Part shown: positions 49,162-61,896 of the stretch, in pieces
How the letters are laid out: every line of letters begins with the position of its first letter
How positions within the stretch are numbered: the first letter of the stretch is position 1
DNA from: Onchocerca lupi
Lineage: Eukaryota; Nematoda; Chromadorea; Rhabditida; Onchocercidae
Reading direction: 5' to 3'
Length of the DNA stretch: 64,000 nt
Assembly: GCA_028564675.1 (NCBI GenBank)
Contig: JAOVVO010000364.1
Coordinates: 1-64,000 of the forward strand
Notes under the pieces: model-generated
The model's input: only the letters and a program-made list of their open reading frames with translations
Databases searched by the model: none
Told to the model about the DNA's origin: nothing
Position numbers and translations under genes: made by a program

Positions 49162-51466
49162 AATTGTAATATGTTACAGCTGCTGTATATAGCTTAATAA
49201 GACCACCTTCCCAATACTGTACCTAAAACCGAATATTATTCACAACTTCAATATATCTCGAAAGCCTATGCTCGTCCTAACAATGCTGCCGTGCCTGGAT
49301 ACCTTTGTCATAATACTACAAAAAACTTGATGAGAATGCATCAAAAGTACCAGAGATTCAAGAAGGCATTTCAGTTCGCTAACACCAAGACTCATCTCGA
49401 ACCCCACGTTTTGATAAGCTCCTCCTAACCCACAAACACTCATGAAATAAAAACTCACGTCCAACTTTAACCGTTCATCAAAACTGGCTGGGCATCAAGA
49501 ATTTTCAAATGCTTCACGTTAACTACTACGTCAAGACCAATGCCACATATTGCAGCTGTATAATCAAAAGTTGTAGAATGTTGTAAGAGATTAATCAAGA
49601 AATAGAGATTAGATTAGTCGATAAATTGTTTAGTAAATTAAACAACGGATTGATTGAAATAGTGGCGAGAAGGCCAATTACTTGAGAAGTTCTTTTATAA
49701 TTGCATAGGGATGGCATCACTACTGAACACTGATGATAATCGTTAAAATGCAATTAAAACGAACAGAAACTTTAAACACTTTAACATGCTTCTTTTTTTT
49801 CTCCATTTAACACATTGCACGTTGGCATTATTTCAACTCTAATTTACTTGAATTTTTGATATTACAAAGTTTATCTTCTCGTATGAAATTTCTTTATTTT
49901 TCGAAAATCCACTTTATATAACATCAACTTTGATAATAGTTAGTGTATGTGGAACGCATACGGTACAATCGATTTCGATAAGAGATAAATGATTCGATTT
50001 AAATGTACACATCGTTCTTTCTTTTATCGTTATGAGGAGGAGGTTACTTCTTGTGTGGATTTTTTGTTATAATATCAATTTTTGTATACATCAAACAATA
50101 GTTTTTTGAGTAATAAATTTCAAAATTGAAAATATCACAAGAGTATCATTTGGAATGCAAACTAAAGGTAGACAATGATTGGGCATTGATCCAGCTTTTT
50201 CTATTTAGCTTTGAAATGAATCATTCTTAGTATGTTTATTTTGCAATCTAAATGATAGTTGTGATATTTTTGATTTTTTGAGGCTGAGTGTTGATTTTTT
50301 CATTTTTAATTTGAAATGATGACAGGACCGTGGGTGGTATAATTTTGTTCAAATCTAAATCCTATTTTATTTTGCGAAGCAGCAAAGCTTTTCTAAACAA
50401 ATGACTTATCCGCACAGAGATTATGGGATAGAATAAATTCACTTAACTGGAAATTCTCGAATTTCCCCTTTTCTTCTCAAATGGCACTTCTTTTTGTGTA
50501 ATCTGCACATTATCCTAAATTACAGGCTTTGATCAATGGTCAATGAACCCAAGGCCGTATGAACACATCGTTGATTTATTACGCCCTTGGTCCTTCGATC
50601 CTGTCTGTTCTTCTCGTTTGTAACCACCGACGATCAATTCCATTTGCTTTTTCAAATTCGATGAAAATTTGCCCTATTTATTAGTTGCTCGATGAGTTTT
50701 GCGCGCTTAGATAATAATCAGCCTGTTTATTTCATTTCTTGCTCTTTCCTTCTCTTTCTTGTTCTGTCATCTGTGCTACTACCTTAAACTGATCTAAACA
50801 TTTTCCAAACTGACTAGAAAAGTTAGTCTTTGCTAATAAAAAGATTATTTGTGTCATTTCATTCCCTTAGCTGTCCTTATTTCCTTCTTCATCTAAGCAT
50901 ATCTATAGTAGAGAGCCCAATTTTCGACTGGTAGAGATTTCAATCTCATTGAAGGATACATCTTACTTATTAGATGACATGTAATACTATAACTTTCATA
51001 TAACTTCGGTTTCGCAATGGAATATACCTAACACTCTTGAGAGGCAAAGATTAGAGTATTATATGCTTCCTCAAAATTCATAATTTAGCATAATTTATGA
51101 AGGAAATTCATTTCAATGATTGTATCGCTTTGTATTGTCAATTCATCACTGAAAAAGTAAAGAAAATTGCTTTAGTAATTGCTATTAGTAATGTCGGAAT
51201 ATTGATAGCAATTTTTACTTTTATTCCCAAATTAACTTGTCATTTATCATTATTGTTATTATTGCAGTTTCATTTATGAATACGATTATAATCACAATTT
51301 GCAAATGGAATTAAAACAAATATTTGTGCAGAAATAATAATCAATTCCCATAAATAAGACTGCAACCATTAATAATTGTTATTAGCGACTATTAAAACTT
51401 TAAAAGAGAACAAGCCGAGAAACCATTCATCTGGAACATATTCTTTGATAGTCTCGATACATTGGT

Positions 51467-51467
<1 letters not shown>

Positions 51468-51508
<41 letters not shown>
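51468..51508. repeat. Poly-T homopolymer, 41 bases
   Basis: A pure T run in the gene-free region. A poly-A tail of a retroposed element is possible, but I see no element body beside it. Confidence 0.95.
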
Positions 51509-51510
<2 letters not shown>

Positions 51511-53445
51511 AAACAGTCGCTGTTTTCAAATGCAAAATTAGCCAGTTATGAAGGAAAAGTTTATGCATGACTTATGAATATTTATATGGCCTTCATAACG
51601 AATGTTTTTTATTATTCTGAAATTTGAAATCTCAACGACCAGAGAAGTCTCGAGACTTGTCACGCTTGTCATAACGCTGGGAAAAACCGAGACCAAGTAA
51701 GAAATCTTACAGCCTTATTCATTTCATCCATGTCTTACGAAATGTGTGCCATTTGACCGGAAGGAAAAATGAAAATAAGAATGGAAGAAAGAAAAATTAT
51801 TAATAGATGTCATTTGTATGATTCTTTATCGTGACATATTTTAGACTGTCCTTCAGAATCTCACTGCTTGAGTTCTGAAGTGATTGTTTAAAGGAGATAT
51901 TTCTTTCAGTCACCTTTTCAGTTATCACTGCGGTTAAATTCATCGCCTGAATTAGAATTTCTTAACGTCTTCAGAAATTTCTGGCATTTCAGATCTTGGC
52001 CCAAACCCAATGAAACATGAAATAAAAGAAATGAAGAAAATATAAAAAGAAAAAAAAAGTGAAAACTAAGAGAAAATAAGTACCAAAATTGATTTCAGGC
52101 ATTTGACAGGAAGAAAATCATTTATGTACTAAAATGTATGAATTGTTACTAACGAAAAGGTGAACAAACATTAATTTATAAAGTTTCGAAACTTTGATTC
52201 TCCTTAAACGATACAATAGGTATTTGCACTTTCTCAGCTGTAACTTTAAATTAAAAAAAAAAAAAGAGACGAATGAGTCAGTGAGAAGCCAACCTTTCTT
52301 TCCGATATTGATTCTATTGCTCCAATTTCATATTCCTTATTTACAGTATATTGTAAATTAAAAAACCGAATTAAAGTATGGAATTCATAGTGGATGACTA
52401 AATCAACTTAGAGGAAAAGGAATGTGAATTTTTGAGTTTGAAAAAAAAAATAAACTTTTTATACAGCACGGTTGACTTATAATGCCAGATGGAAGGATTT
52501 TGAAGTTGATGATGCATGTTGTGATGCATTCAAGCATCGGAAATTGGACAAGCTAATAGATTTTGAAGTAGCTGCAACTATATTTCTAAAGATATTTTCA
52601 AAAACACCCTTCATTTTTGAAATCCATTAATTATAATATTTCCCAACAGTTTTTATGACTTTTCTGAAGAAAATTAGCGAAACTTATTGTAATTAGGATG
52701 ATTGTTATTGATTGATATGTGTCACCTACTAGTTCTTTCTAAATAGAAGTGAACTCTTAACTTTAACTTATTATTGAATTTTATAGTAAGACTGCTCGAT
52801 GTAATTTGAACCTAATAAAAGAAAAAGAATTTACTATAGATCCCAAGAACGTTGAGACTTCGGAGACTAGTTTTCGAAGACCTAGGATCATAAAAGTTCT
52901 TTAGAAATAAAATAAGTTAAATTTCGAAAAGTATGCTGAGAAGCAGACTTGATAGGTCTTTGGATTTCGAGCTTTTATCACAGCCTACATATGACCTAGA
53001 ATATATTCGCAAGAAAAAAATTATTACATTGAAAGGCTTCAGAGTGCTAGAATCTGGAAAATTGCGGAAATATTGAAGGAAGGAGAGGGAGAGGAGCAAA
53101 AATCAGCAAATAACACTATCTGATTTGCAGCTAATTTCAACCACATTTGCACCAAAATTCAGCACGACCCGAACAAATCATATCTGCCCAAGGATGAATC
53201 ATCGATGATTTCCTCTGTTACCATTGGCTCTTCATGTGTTGGATTTCATCTCCATGTTTTTTTGTTTTTTGATCAGTAAACCAAGCAAAATTTCATGTCA
53301 TTCCCGAGTTTTATTTTAACATTTGTTTATTTCAAGATTTATTAAATGTCCTTTCTATTTTTAAGTTTTTCTTATTTGAAAAAAACCCACCTCATCATCG
53401 ATAAATTTATTATTTGCAGCTAAAATGTGCTACTCACCCTCTAAG

Positions 53446-53580
53446 GAAAGGAAAAAAGAAAGAGAGAGAGGCAAAGAGAGAGGAGAGAAAGTGTACAGCT
53501 AGTGGATAAAAGCTGTACAAATTGTCAATTGTCAAGGCCAATTCTCCTCTCTACGTTCCGTTGACAGAGAGAGAGAGAGC
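53446..53580. repeat. GA-rich tract with a 9-bp inverted repeat
   Basis: Purine-rich AAGGAAAG and GAGAGAGA runs lie at about 53450-53488 and 53567-53579. Between them, TGTACAGCT (53493-53501) pairs with AGCTGTACA (53511-53519). GA tracts are common near promoters (GAGA-type), so this may be a distant promoter or enhancer of a flanking gene. That role is inferred only. Confidence 0.55.
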
Positions 53581-53722
53581 GACGTGGACAAGAGCAAAGA
53601 GCTAAGCTGCAAAAAAGCACATTTTCAGCCTAGTTGGTCAACTTTGCTAACAACCACACCGATTGGTCTTTAGCCTTACGGACGGTGAGTGAAATATGCA
53701 ATGATAAATGTTTTTTCTTGAT

Positions 53723-53786
53723 GCATGGCATGACATGGCATGGCGTGGCGTGGCGTGGCGTGACGTGACGTGACGAGGCGTGGCGT
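53723..53786. repeat. Tandem 5-bp repeat, TGGCG/TGACG/TGGCA/TGACA units
   Basis: About twelve pentamer copies that differ by transitions: first TGGCA/TGACA, then four TGGCG, three TGACG, and a degenerate end. It is distinctly GC-rich against an AT-rich background. Confidence 0.9.
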
Positions 53787-56700
53787 TCACATTGCTAGAT
53801 GATCCATCCATTTGGGTATCGTTCCTCGTCTCACCTTCATTCTCCTTCACACTTCGTTTCAATCTTCATTTCGGTGGCCTCAGTTAGTCAGGTACAGTCG
53901 GCAGAACACTGCCCATTCATTATCCCATGTGCAGGAAGACCTCTCCTGAAATTCGTCCTTTTCCGTTCTTCGCAAAAATCTTTTTTTTCTATTCCTTCAT
54001 TTTACTCATTTCATTCAGAAGAGTTTTTTAAGCTTCTTCCAGATAATTTCCTCGTGTTTTCGCAGTATTTAAAATAATTTCGTCCTTCAGTTATAACTTA
54101 ATCACTGAGAACTGTCGGGAATGAATTCGAGGTGAAGGGTGTAAGACCGATACCGGAAGCGGAATTCATGCCATCATCATCTTCATCAAGGGCATTCATC
54201 CTTCTACTATGCAATAATTGTTCTGAAGAGGGAACAGTTATCGGACAAAAATTTCACTCATTTCTCATAACCATCAAAAAGCATCGTAGTTGATGAAGTT
54301 GATAAGCATTATCATCTCTTACTTTTTCCCTTCATCTGTAAGTGCAAAATCGCCCTATAATATTGTCAGTCACAGGTCAAGTTAAATCTCCCTGCAGTGA
54401 AGTCAGTCGCTTGATGGCTTTATTTCGATTTGCTAAACCTGGGAAAGTAAGCGCTTTTTGCACTTAGCATAAAAAAGGTTATTGAAAAATTGAATTCCAT
54501 GTTACATAGAGCCCTTCATAATATTTTTTAAAGAGTGCTAGTATCGAATTACATCGGGATTATTATACAAATTTCATATCGTCTATTGCAGTATTTTAGC
54601 AGTTTAATTGCTAACTTTGGAAAGCTTAGTTCTTCTTGTCTTTCTGTAATATCTCATTTTTAACGACATTATTTTCAAAACCAAAAGCAAAAAAAAAAAA
54701 TGAAAGAAACGAATATAAAGAATTGATTTTTGATTTCATTTGTTATTGTTGCATAGCGATTTCATGAGAACTGAAAATCTTGCTTCCATCAATCTGTTTA
54801 CTTTTAGTTAAGCACAAGCTTTTTTGCTTTTGCCAAAAAAGAAGCTGTTCGAAAGGTTGTCAAAGTTCACGAACAATTATATTTGATATTTCCGAACTTC
54901 TGTTTCATTGGAACTTTTCGTTTTATCCAAACATGGGAAATTGTTTTATAGCACACTTATCACAATTTCTTTTTATAATAATAATGTTGCTTTTCGTTGA
55001 TAATTAGTTATATGGTAACAGTATTTTCATGGTTTCGTTATCATCGAATCGATGCAACATGATGAAATAATTTGTAGGTGGCTTGAGCATGTTGTACTTA
55101 CTATTTCTTTTAGAAGTTTTCATTTGTATGATTTGAGTAATTATTATGAGGTAAAGAGAACGGGAGCCAAGATGGAAGAGATAAATTTAGATCGAAATTC
55201 TTTAGAAGCGATCAATATTTATGGGAGAGTTAGAAAGCAAGTAAAAGTCACGAGTTTGCATCAATTTTAAAATTTTCACTCCAACACGATTGTACTGTAC
55301 AGTGCGAATAGCATCGTCATCATCTCCAGAAATGCTTGGAGTACGGCTGTCAATCAAGGCAGTCAGCAAAAGTTGCTGATTGATTAAACATCAAAACAAC
55401 TATGCCCTCCGCTCTGTAATCTCTTATGTAACTAAATCGAATTTTCTGGAGAATTGAAATGGAAAGCGAGGAATTAAAGAAGGATTGATTGATGGTTTTG
55501 CCTTTCCGAATTTCGAAATGGCATCGGTAATAATGCAGTAATTTGATAATAGTAGTTGTGATATCGATGGAACTGTCAATAATTTTTGTGGTAATCATTC
55601 TTTACTGATCACAACATTTCACGGGAAAATGATGTAATATTTCAGATATCCTTGTCATTTTTCATTTTTATGGTCAGAAGTTTGATTCTATTCTTTTGTT
55701 GCTTAAAATTGAGAGATAATTTATTTGCAGATATCATTTTATCATTGATCATTTTTTATTGTAGAGGCATTCGATACACCCTTGCAAATTATAACCTGTT
55801 TAACTTTTTCATGTCACGTTCTTTTGTGCACTGCTGACTTGAAAGAATGAGATATATTTCCTTAGTAAAAGTAAGATAAATGATCAACTTGATAAGGATC
55901 TGATTTAATTCACAGTTTTGCCTGGTATTATCATGCCATTCATTCGTTTAATAAGGAATAGATTTTGAACTCAAAGAAGAAATCTCTAAACCATTATATT
56001 TTTATTCCTTGTTATCTCTTGATTGGTATTCTGATTAGTACTCACAATGCAAAACTTTTGATCCTTGATTATCGTCTTTTTTTTTTTTTTTGCACGAAAA
56101 ATCGCCATTTTTCGGTGATAGGAATCAGTCGCGTTGTTTATTGGTTAAATGTGAAAATTTCGAAATGTGTGCGACAGTGCGATATGATAGGATGTTTTCA
56201 TTCAAATATTCATCCTTGATCATTGATTAATCTGTGAGGAGGAATTTCATGCTTCAATCACTGCTCGTTGCATGCATTTGCCCACCGGACGTCTTTTATT
56301 AGAATTGATAAAATCGATGATGCATCTATATGATGATTTCTTCCTGGAACAAAATCCGTATTACTTTGGATCGTCGCTTTTCAGAGTTGCAGAAACATCG
56401 AATGGTTGTAACATTTCGAGGGCGGCATCGTAGCATTTATGTAGTATTTCGGATTGCACCCTTAGAAAGATGGATGTCGTTGTTTTATCAGTAATATTCT
56501 CTTTCTGCTCGCTCTTTTGTGTCATTGTTTGATTGAGATCTCTCGATAATACTCGGTTTGTTTACTTACCCGAAGTAAACTTGCAGATTCTTTCCATCTG
56601 ATCCATTTGTTGAGATTAAAAAACATCCGTGCAGGTTTCTCTCTTTTTTCTCAAAATATCAATTACCTGCAATTCTAATCGTTCTTACTGATGCGTGCAA

Positions 56701-57165
56701 TCTGTTAGAGACTAATAGAACGGCCGTTTTTTTATAATAAATATTCGAAAATATTCACCGAAGCGGAAAGAGCTTTTAGTGAAATTAGTCATTGTATTCT
56801 CGATGCCAATATTATCCCTCTTCATTTACCTTGATATGGACCTCTTCCTCTCCAGTTTTTTCTTTTTTCTCTTTTTTGTGACTGCTTTAAAGAAGGAGCG
56901 ATGTAGAAGCCTGAGATGCTGGACTGAACATAACATCTCTGAATTAGTAGGAATCATTCATTAATAGTAGCATTCAGGAGAATATGCATCAGCAAGAAGT
57001 TGGATGAATTCCAATTAATATGTGGACAGTTGTATTTCATCTACTATGCACATTGTGTTTCATTTGTGTCGTTCATGTCGTAGGATGATGAATCTTGTTT
57101 CCTTTCTTATTCTTCATTCATTTCTATTTCAAATAAGATTTATCAACTACCTGAGAGGTATTTTC

Positions 57166-57173
57166 GTTGTTGT

Positions 57174-57208
<35 letters not shown>
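57166..57208. repeat. GTT trinucleotide microsatellite
   Basis: About fourteen GTT units with one imperfect unit near the start, 240 bases before the start codon of the next gene. Confidence 0.92.
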
Positions 57209-57433
57209 ATATACCTTCATGCACTAAGTATATTTTGATTCAATTTATTGCCAACAGTTCATATATTTGACTCATTTATTTGCATATTCATGTACATTTT
57301 TCCCTCTATAAATTCTTGCCTTTATTTATGCTCTTCGAACATCAATGTTTCGTAATATATTCGCGATTATCTGTTTACTTCACTACATCTATGAAACAGA
57401 AATCAAGAATGAGTTTATTTCAACAGTGATTCT

Positions 57434-57442
57434 AATTTTCAG
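57434..57442 (+). promoter_or_regulatory. Splice acceptor 3 bases before the ATG at 57446 (likely trans-splice site)
   Basis: TAATTTTCAG is followed by ATT and the start codon. As for lin-52, this placement suggests spliced-leader addition; a 5' UTR intron reaching into the 8-kb gene-free region is the alternative. Confidence 0.55.
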
Positions 57443-57445
57443 ATT

Positions 57446-60400
57446 ATGGCAGATCTTCAGGAACATTTACAAGCTTTACGACAACAGTTGGATGACAGCA
57501 TCAAATTATATTCTTATCGACAACAACAAACTGTAATTAATCGGAGTAGTAATGGTGAACGATCAGTAGAACCTGTCATTCCGAAGAATCGTCGAATATT
57601 GCATATGTTACATCAAGATGAAACAAGCGCTTGCGTGCAAATAAAAGTAAATTTCTAGATTTAATTCCAAATATTTCGAATTCGAGGAAATATTTTTGAT
57701 AGGCGTTGGTGTCTGTTACGTCTACATGTTTTCATGCATTACTTTCAAGTCTTCATGAATGCATTATTACTCTGTTTCATATGCTTACTACTGCAAACAA
57801 TAAGTAATGAATGGAGAATAATCATTGAAGTAAACGAAATTTATACATAAAGTATATTCTCATCTATCTGATGCATCAAAGACGAAATATTAAAAAGTGA
57901 AAAAAAGTAAACATTTGATTGAAAGAATAGTAGTAGTATGCATTGTTAAATCATTGGAAGGTACGTTAAAGCATTCAAACCAATTAATATTTGTTGTAAA
58001 GTGACAGATGATTGGTTGTATGTAAGTAAACATATCTCTCCATAATCAATAAGTTGGCTTATTTGTCTTATATAAAATGTACTCTTTTACGGATTATTCG
58101 TCTCATTTTGATGTTAAAAGGAAAAAGAAACTTTTGATGCCTTTGGAATTGAAAAGTGACACTCAGGTTTGACACTGACAATTTTTGCAGAAGTAGCGCA
58201 TTATAAGGTTGGCTGAACGAGAGTAGTAGTGCATGAATAAAAGCATCCTTAATCCTTTATCGAAATTTAAATTAATTGATCATTTATATTCTATCTCTCG
58301 CCCTTCTCTCTCTCTCTCTTACTCTGCAAACAACTTAAAGGCATCAAAGGTGTTTTGCGAAAGGCCGAGAGAAATTTGCATGTTGTTGCAAAATGATAGA
58401 AAATTATTAGATGAAGCATTGATCTTAGATAAGTTGAGAGTATTAGCTTTCTTCACGCGTTTTTTGAAGACAGTTCTTTTCCATTTAGCATTCCCTAATA
58501 TGAAAGTTAACAATATAATATGCTCGACAGTTGTTTCATAATGCTTCAATATTTATTTCCAATTTTCCTGAATCATAGTAGAAAGCACTAATTAGTGAAC
58601 TTCACGAACTTAGAGGGGAAACTATTGGGGATGATTGCATATCTGACGATCTGCTACTCCTGATACTTCGAAGTATTATTTCAAGAGATAAAAACTTGAC
58701 GGTGAGATCATCGAAATGAATATAAGAGTAAGAGTGTTGAACTCTCTCTATTCCACATGTTATTTCCTTATCATATGATTTCGCGGTGCTCTCTGAATGC
58801 CTCTCGCAGGCCTAACATAGGATAGTACGTAGCAAAACAGCATACCCTTCTCATCGATATCTGAACAATTAGACAGATGGCCTTAGTTTCTGTATAATTA
58901 CCATTCATCTCCGCTTCTTTTTGCAATTTCTTTTTTCTTTCTCTTTTTTTTTGCAAAGAAAAGAGTTGAAGGGAACATTGGTGGCATGTCAGTTTTGGTT
59001 TGAGGGACCAGTTTTTGGCATGAAGCAGAAAAAGATCATTCTCCCATTGATTGGCTTTTTTCTACCGAAAAATATCCAGAACATTTAGCGATTGCTTTCC
59101 GAATTTTTTATTTAACATTTCGGAACGATGATACATTCAAGCTGATGTAATAATTCATATTAAGAAATGAGTAAGTGGAGTGATTGGTCTCCTTGCCGCT
59201 TATTGCACCACGTTTTGTTTTTTTTCTGCTTCTTTTGTACTAGTTTGGGGGACAGCAGCTTGTGTATATTTCCAAACTTGGGGATGATATTTAGCTCTTC
59301 TTTCTTTAATTGCCTTTTGTGATTTCTCATTCCATCTTTTTACGTTGATTTTTGCCAAATAATGAATCATTTTGCTTCCTTTGTGCTTGCAAGCATAGCA
59401 TCTGCCAAAGTGAGCTGCAAGATAGCATGATCTGGTAAAGCTAATCGTAATATTAAGAATAGGGTGCTTAATTAAGTGTCAACTGTTGGTATATCAAAAG
59501 TATTATTTGCTAACGAAAAAGTTGGTCAACGCTTAAGTAAATTTAGTTCATTTTTATTCAAATATATAACAGATGGCGCATGTTGTTCTGTATAATAGCA
59601 CAATACTACTAATTCTTTCCTTAATAATTCAAATTCATATGTCATATATGGATAATTAAATTAGAGTCAGTCGTTAAATTTTATAGGGAAATATGGCAAA
59701 AAAAGCTTTCACTGCTGTAATAGCCACGAAAACACCTTCGAACAATAATTCTGATGTATTCGAGAAAGCGGATTCAGTTATTAAATCGGCTGTTTCACCG
59801 TTACAAGTCATTGTTAGTTCTGGTAATCAGCAGCAACATCCTATTCCTGAAGCAACAATTAGTTTCATAACAGGGTATGTCCAGTTGATTTTTAAGATGC
59901 ATTCATTGATATAATTGAGGCTAAGAATTGAATTTCATTATCTTTAAACAAATTTATTATTTAAAATTATGTTTATTTTGACTAACTGTTCAAAAACTTA
60001 TAGTTGGCAGTATATTTTAAATTGATTGAAGTTTAAAGGAATCTTTACGATCACTTCAGAAATAGCATATTTCGTTCTGTCAATAAATGCATCAGAAAAG
60101 AAATAATTTGTTGCCCATTGTTTGGTTTCAAGGAAGTTTCAAAAATCACGAAATTTTTGCTTAAAAACAATTATTAGAAAAGTAATTTTTTATTGCAAAG
60201 TCGTCCTCTAATTGATGTAATTTTGCACGCGATTGTAAAAATGCATGAGATTTTTTCCACATAATATTTTTTTATTGGCACCAAAAAAAGAGCACAGATC
60301 TTATTCAAATGATAAAAGATGCTTTTTTTTGGTTATCCAGTTTTCTCTTAATTATTATTTACTCAACAATTCCTTCACTGCGATTAGAAAAATGGATCTT

Positions 60401-61896
60401 AAAATTTCTTCAGATTTAACAGTCCAGTAGGTAGCACTGATTCGGGCATGTCATCACTTAGTTCATCGAATAGTTCACCTGCCTCATCACCTGGATGCTC
60501 ACCAATTTCAGTCAACAATGCTCCTTTCCAATACGGTAAATAATGCCCTCTTGTGTGATTATAAGTGATTGTTTTTAAGGTTTGAATTCATAATTTTATT
60601 TCGAACTTCCAAATCACGTTATGAATCGGTCCCTATCTTTGTCTTATTTTTATTACTGCAAGCTCTTAATCTGTCATTCAATCTTGGAATTATTTAAAAA
60701 AGCAAAAAATAAGCATATATTACTTTCTAATTTCGGGTATAGTCGTCGAACAGCAAGTGATACCACGTGGCCGGTCAATAAGTGAAAGCATAAGCGCAAC
60801 AGTTGGACTCAAAAGTATCCTGAAAAAATCCATTCCGGTACACATCACTACAGGACGTTTTTTAAGGTTTCATTTCTTTCTTTTTTTTTTTCTTTTTTCG
60901 AGTATAGTAATGTTCTTCAATATGTTTAATTATTTGTAATTAATGCATTTTTCTTTAGAGTTGCTATTTACTTCTGTTAATACATTTTAGATCATTTTCG
61001 GAATGTCAAGATAATGAAGATGGAGAAATGAAATTGGTTATTGCAGACATGGATAATCAAAACAGTGCAGGTTTATTTAATCTATCTTTTGTTTTTCTTG
61101 TATTTCTGATGAACTTTAGCACTTTTTTCTTTAGATTTTAGCAAATTTTTAGAAATGTTAATTTCCAATTACAGGATGTACTCCGCGAAAGAAACATGTA
61201 TCATTCAGTGAACGTTTAGTGCAAGAGCGATCATTCCGGCCCAATTCATCTATTTTAAGTCAAAAAAAGAAGAATCAGCGGAAGCAAAAAAATAAAATGA
61301 AAAAGAAAGGTGCTATAGCAATGGAAGATAGTTCAACAGATGATGAAGCACGACATCGATCAAATTCTGAAACGGTAGGGAGACTTTTTTAGTTCTTTTT
61401 TTTTTAATTAAGGAATTGTAGCATTCATTTTTCTATTCCATTTCTTTATTTATGTTCCATCATTCTATTTTTGGAGATAATTCTATGCCGGAACAGTTTT
61501 TCCGTTTTTGAGATACAATTAGATTTCTGTGATAAATAATCTTTCGCTCTGGAATATTGTTTCTAGGTGCACTACGCTATTTGCAATGACAATGGAGAGG
61601 ATGAAACAGATCGTAAGCTTTTGTTTAACATTATTTCCTGAAAATTTGCTATAAATCCATGTACTTACATTAGATTTATTTATTTTTGATTTTGCTGACC
61701 AATATATGTTAACCAATCGGTAATTCAAGATTGCTAATTTCAATTAATAAATTATCGATTCCTGTTTTCAGCTATTGAATGTGATTTAGCTGCATGCGTT
61801 TTGGAAGATCCTGTAATAGTAGAACAGATCGAAAAGACTGATTATTGTGAGCCTGCAAAAATTCATAAACACATCCTGCGAATCGGTTCCGATTAA
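57446..61896 (+). CDS. Unrecognised 401-residue protein with SILK and RVxF (PP1-docking) motifs
   Basis: Nine phase-consistent exons: 57446-57646, 58582-58701, 59687-59874, 60414-60535, 60743-60866, 60991-61070, 61175-61374, 61567-61612, 61772-61896. I do not recognise the family. The N-terminus is helical (MADLQEHLQALRQQLDDSIK), probably coiled coil, followed by LISELHELRGE and LLLLILRSI. A Ser/Pro-rich stretch follows (SSLSSSNSSPASSPGCSP). Residues 235-238 read SILK and 285-289 read KHVSF. These are the SILK and RVxF consensus docking motifs of PP1 regulators, and they occur in the usual order. A Lys-rich block (about 303-320) and an acidic tail follow, ending HILRIGSD. No membrane segment is seen. 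It is likely an intracellular, largely disordered PP1 partner; this is inferred from short motifs and is not proven. Confidence 0.82.

Larger units (their letters stand above)
49162..57435. other. 8.3-kb region without recognised genes, between divergent gsp-1 and the SILK/RVxF gene
   Basis: It should contain the gsp-1 promoter at the left and the promoter, and perhaps a 5' UTR exon, of the plus-strand gene at the right. It holds a 41-base poly-T, a GA-rich block, a 5-bp tandem repeat and a GTT microsatellite, listed separately. No open frame shows recognisable domains with matching splice sites. Confidence 0.45.
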
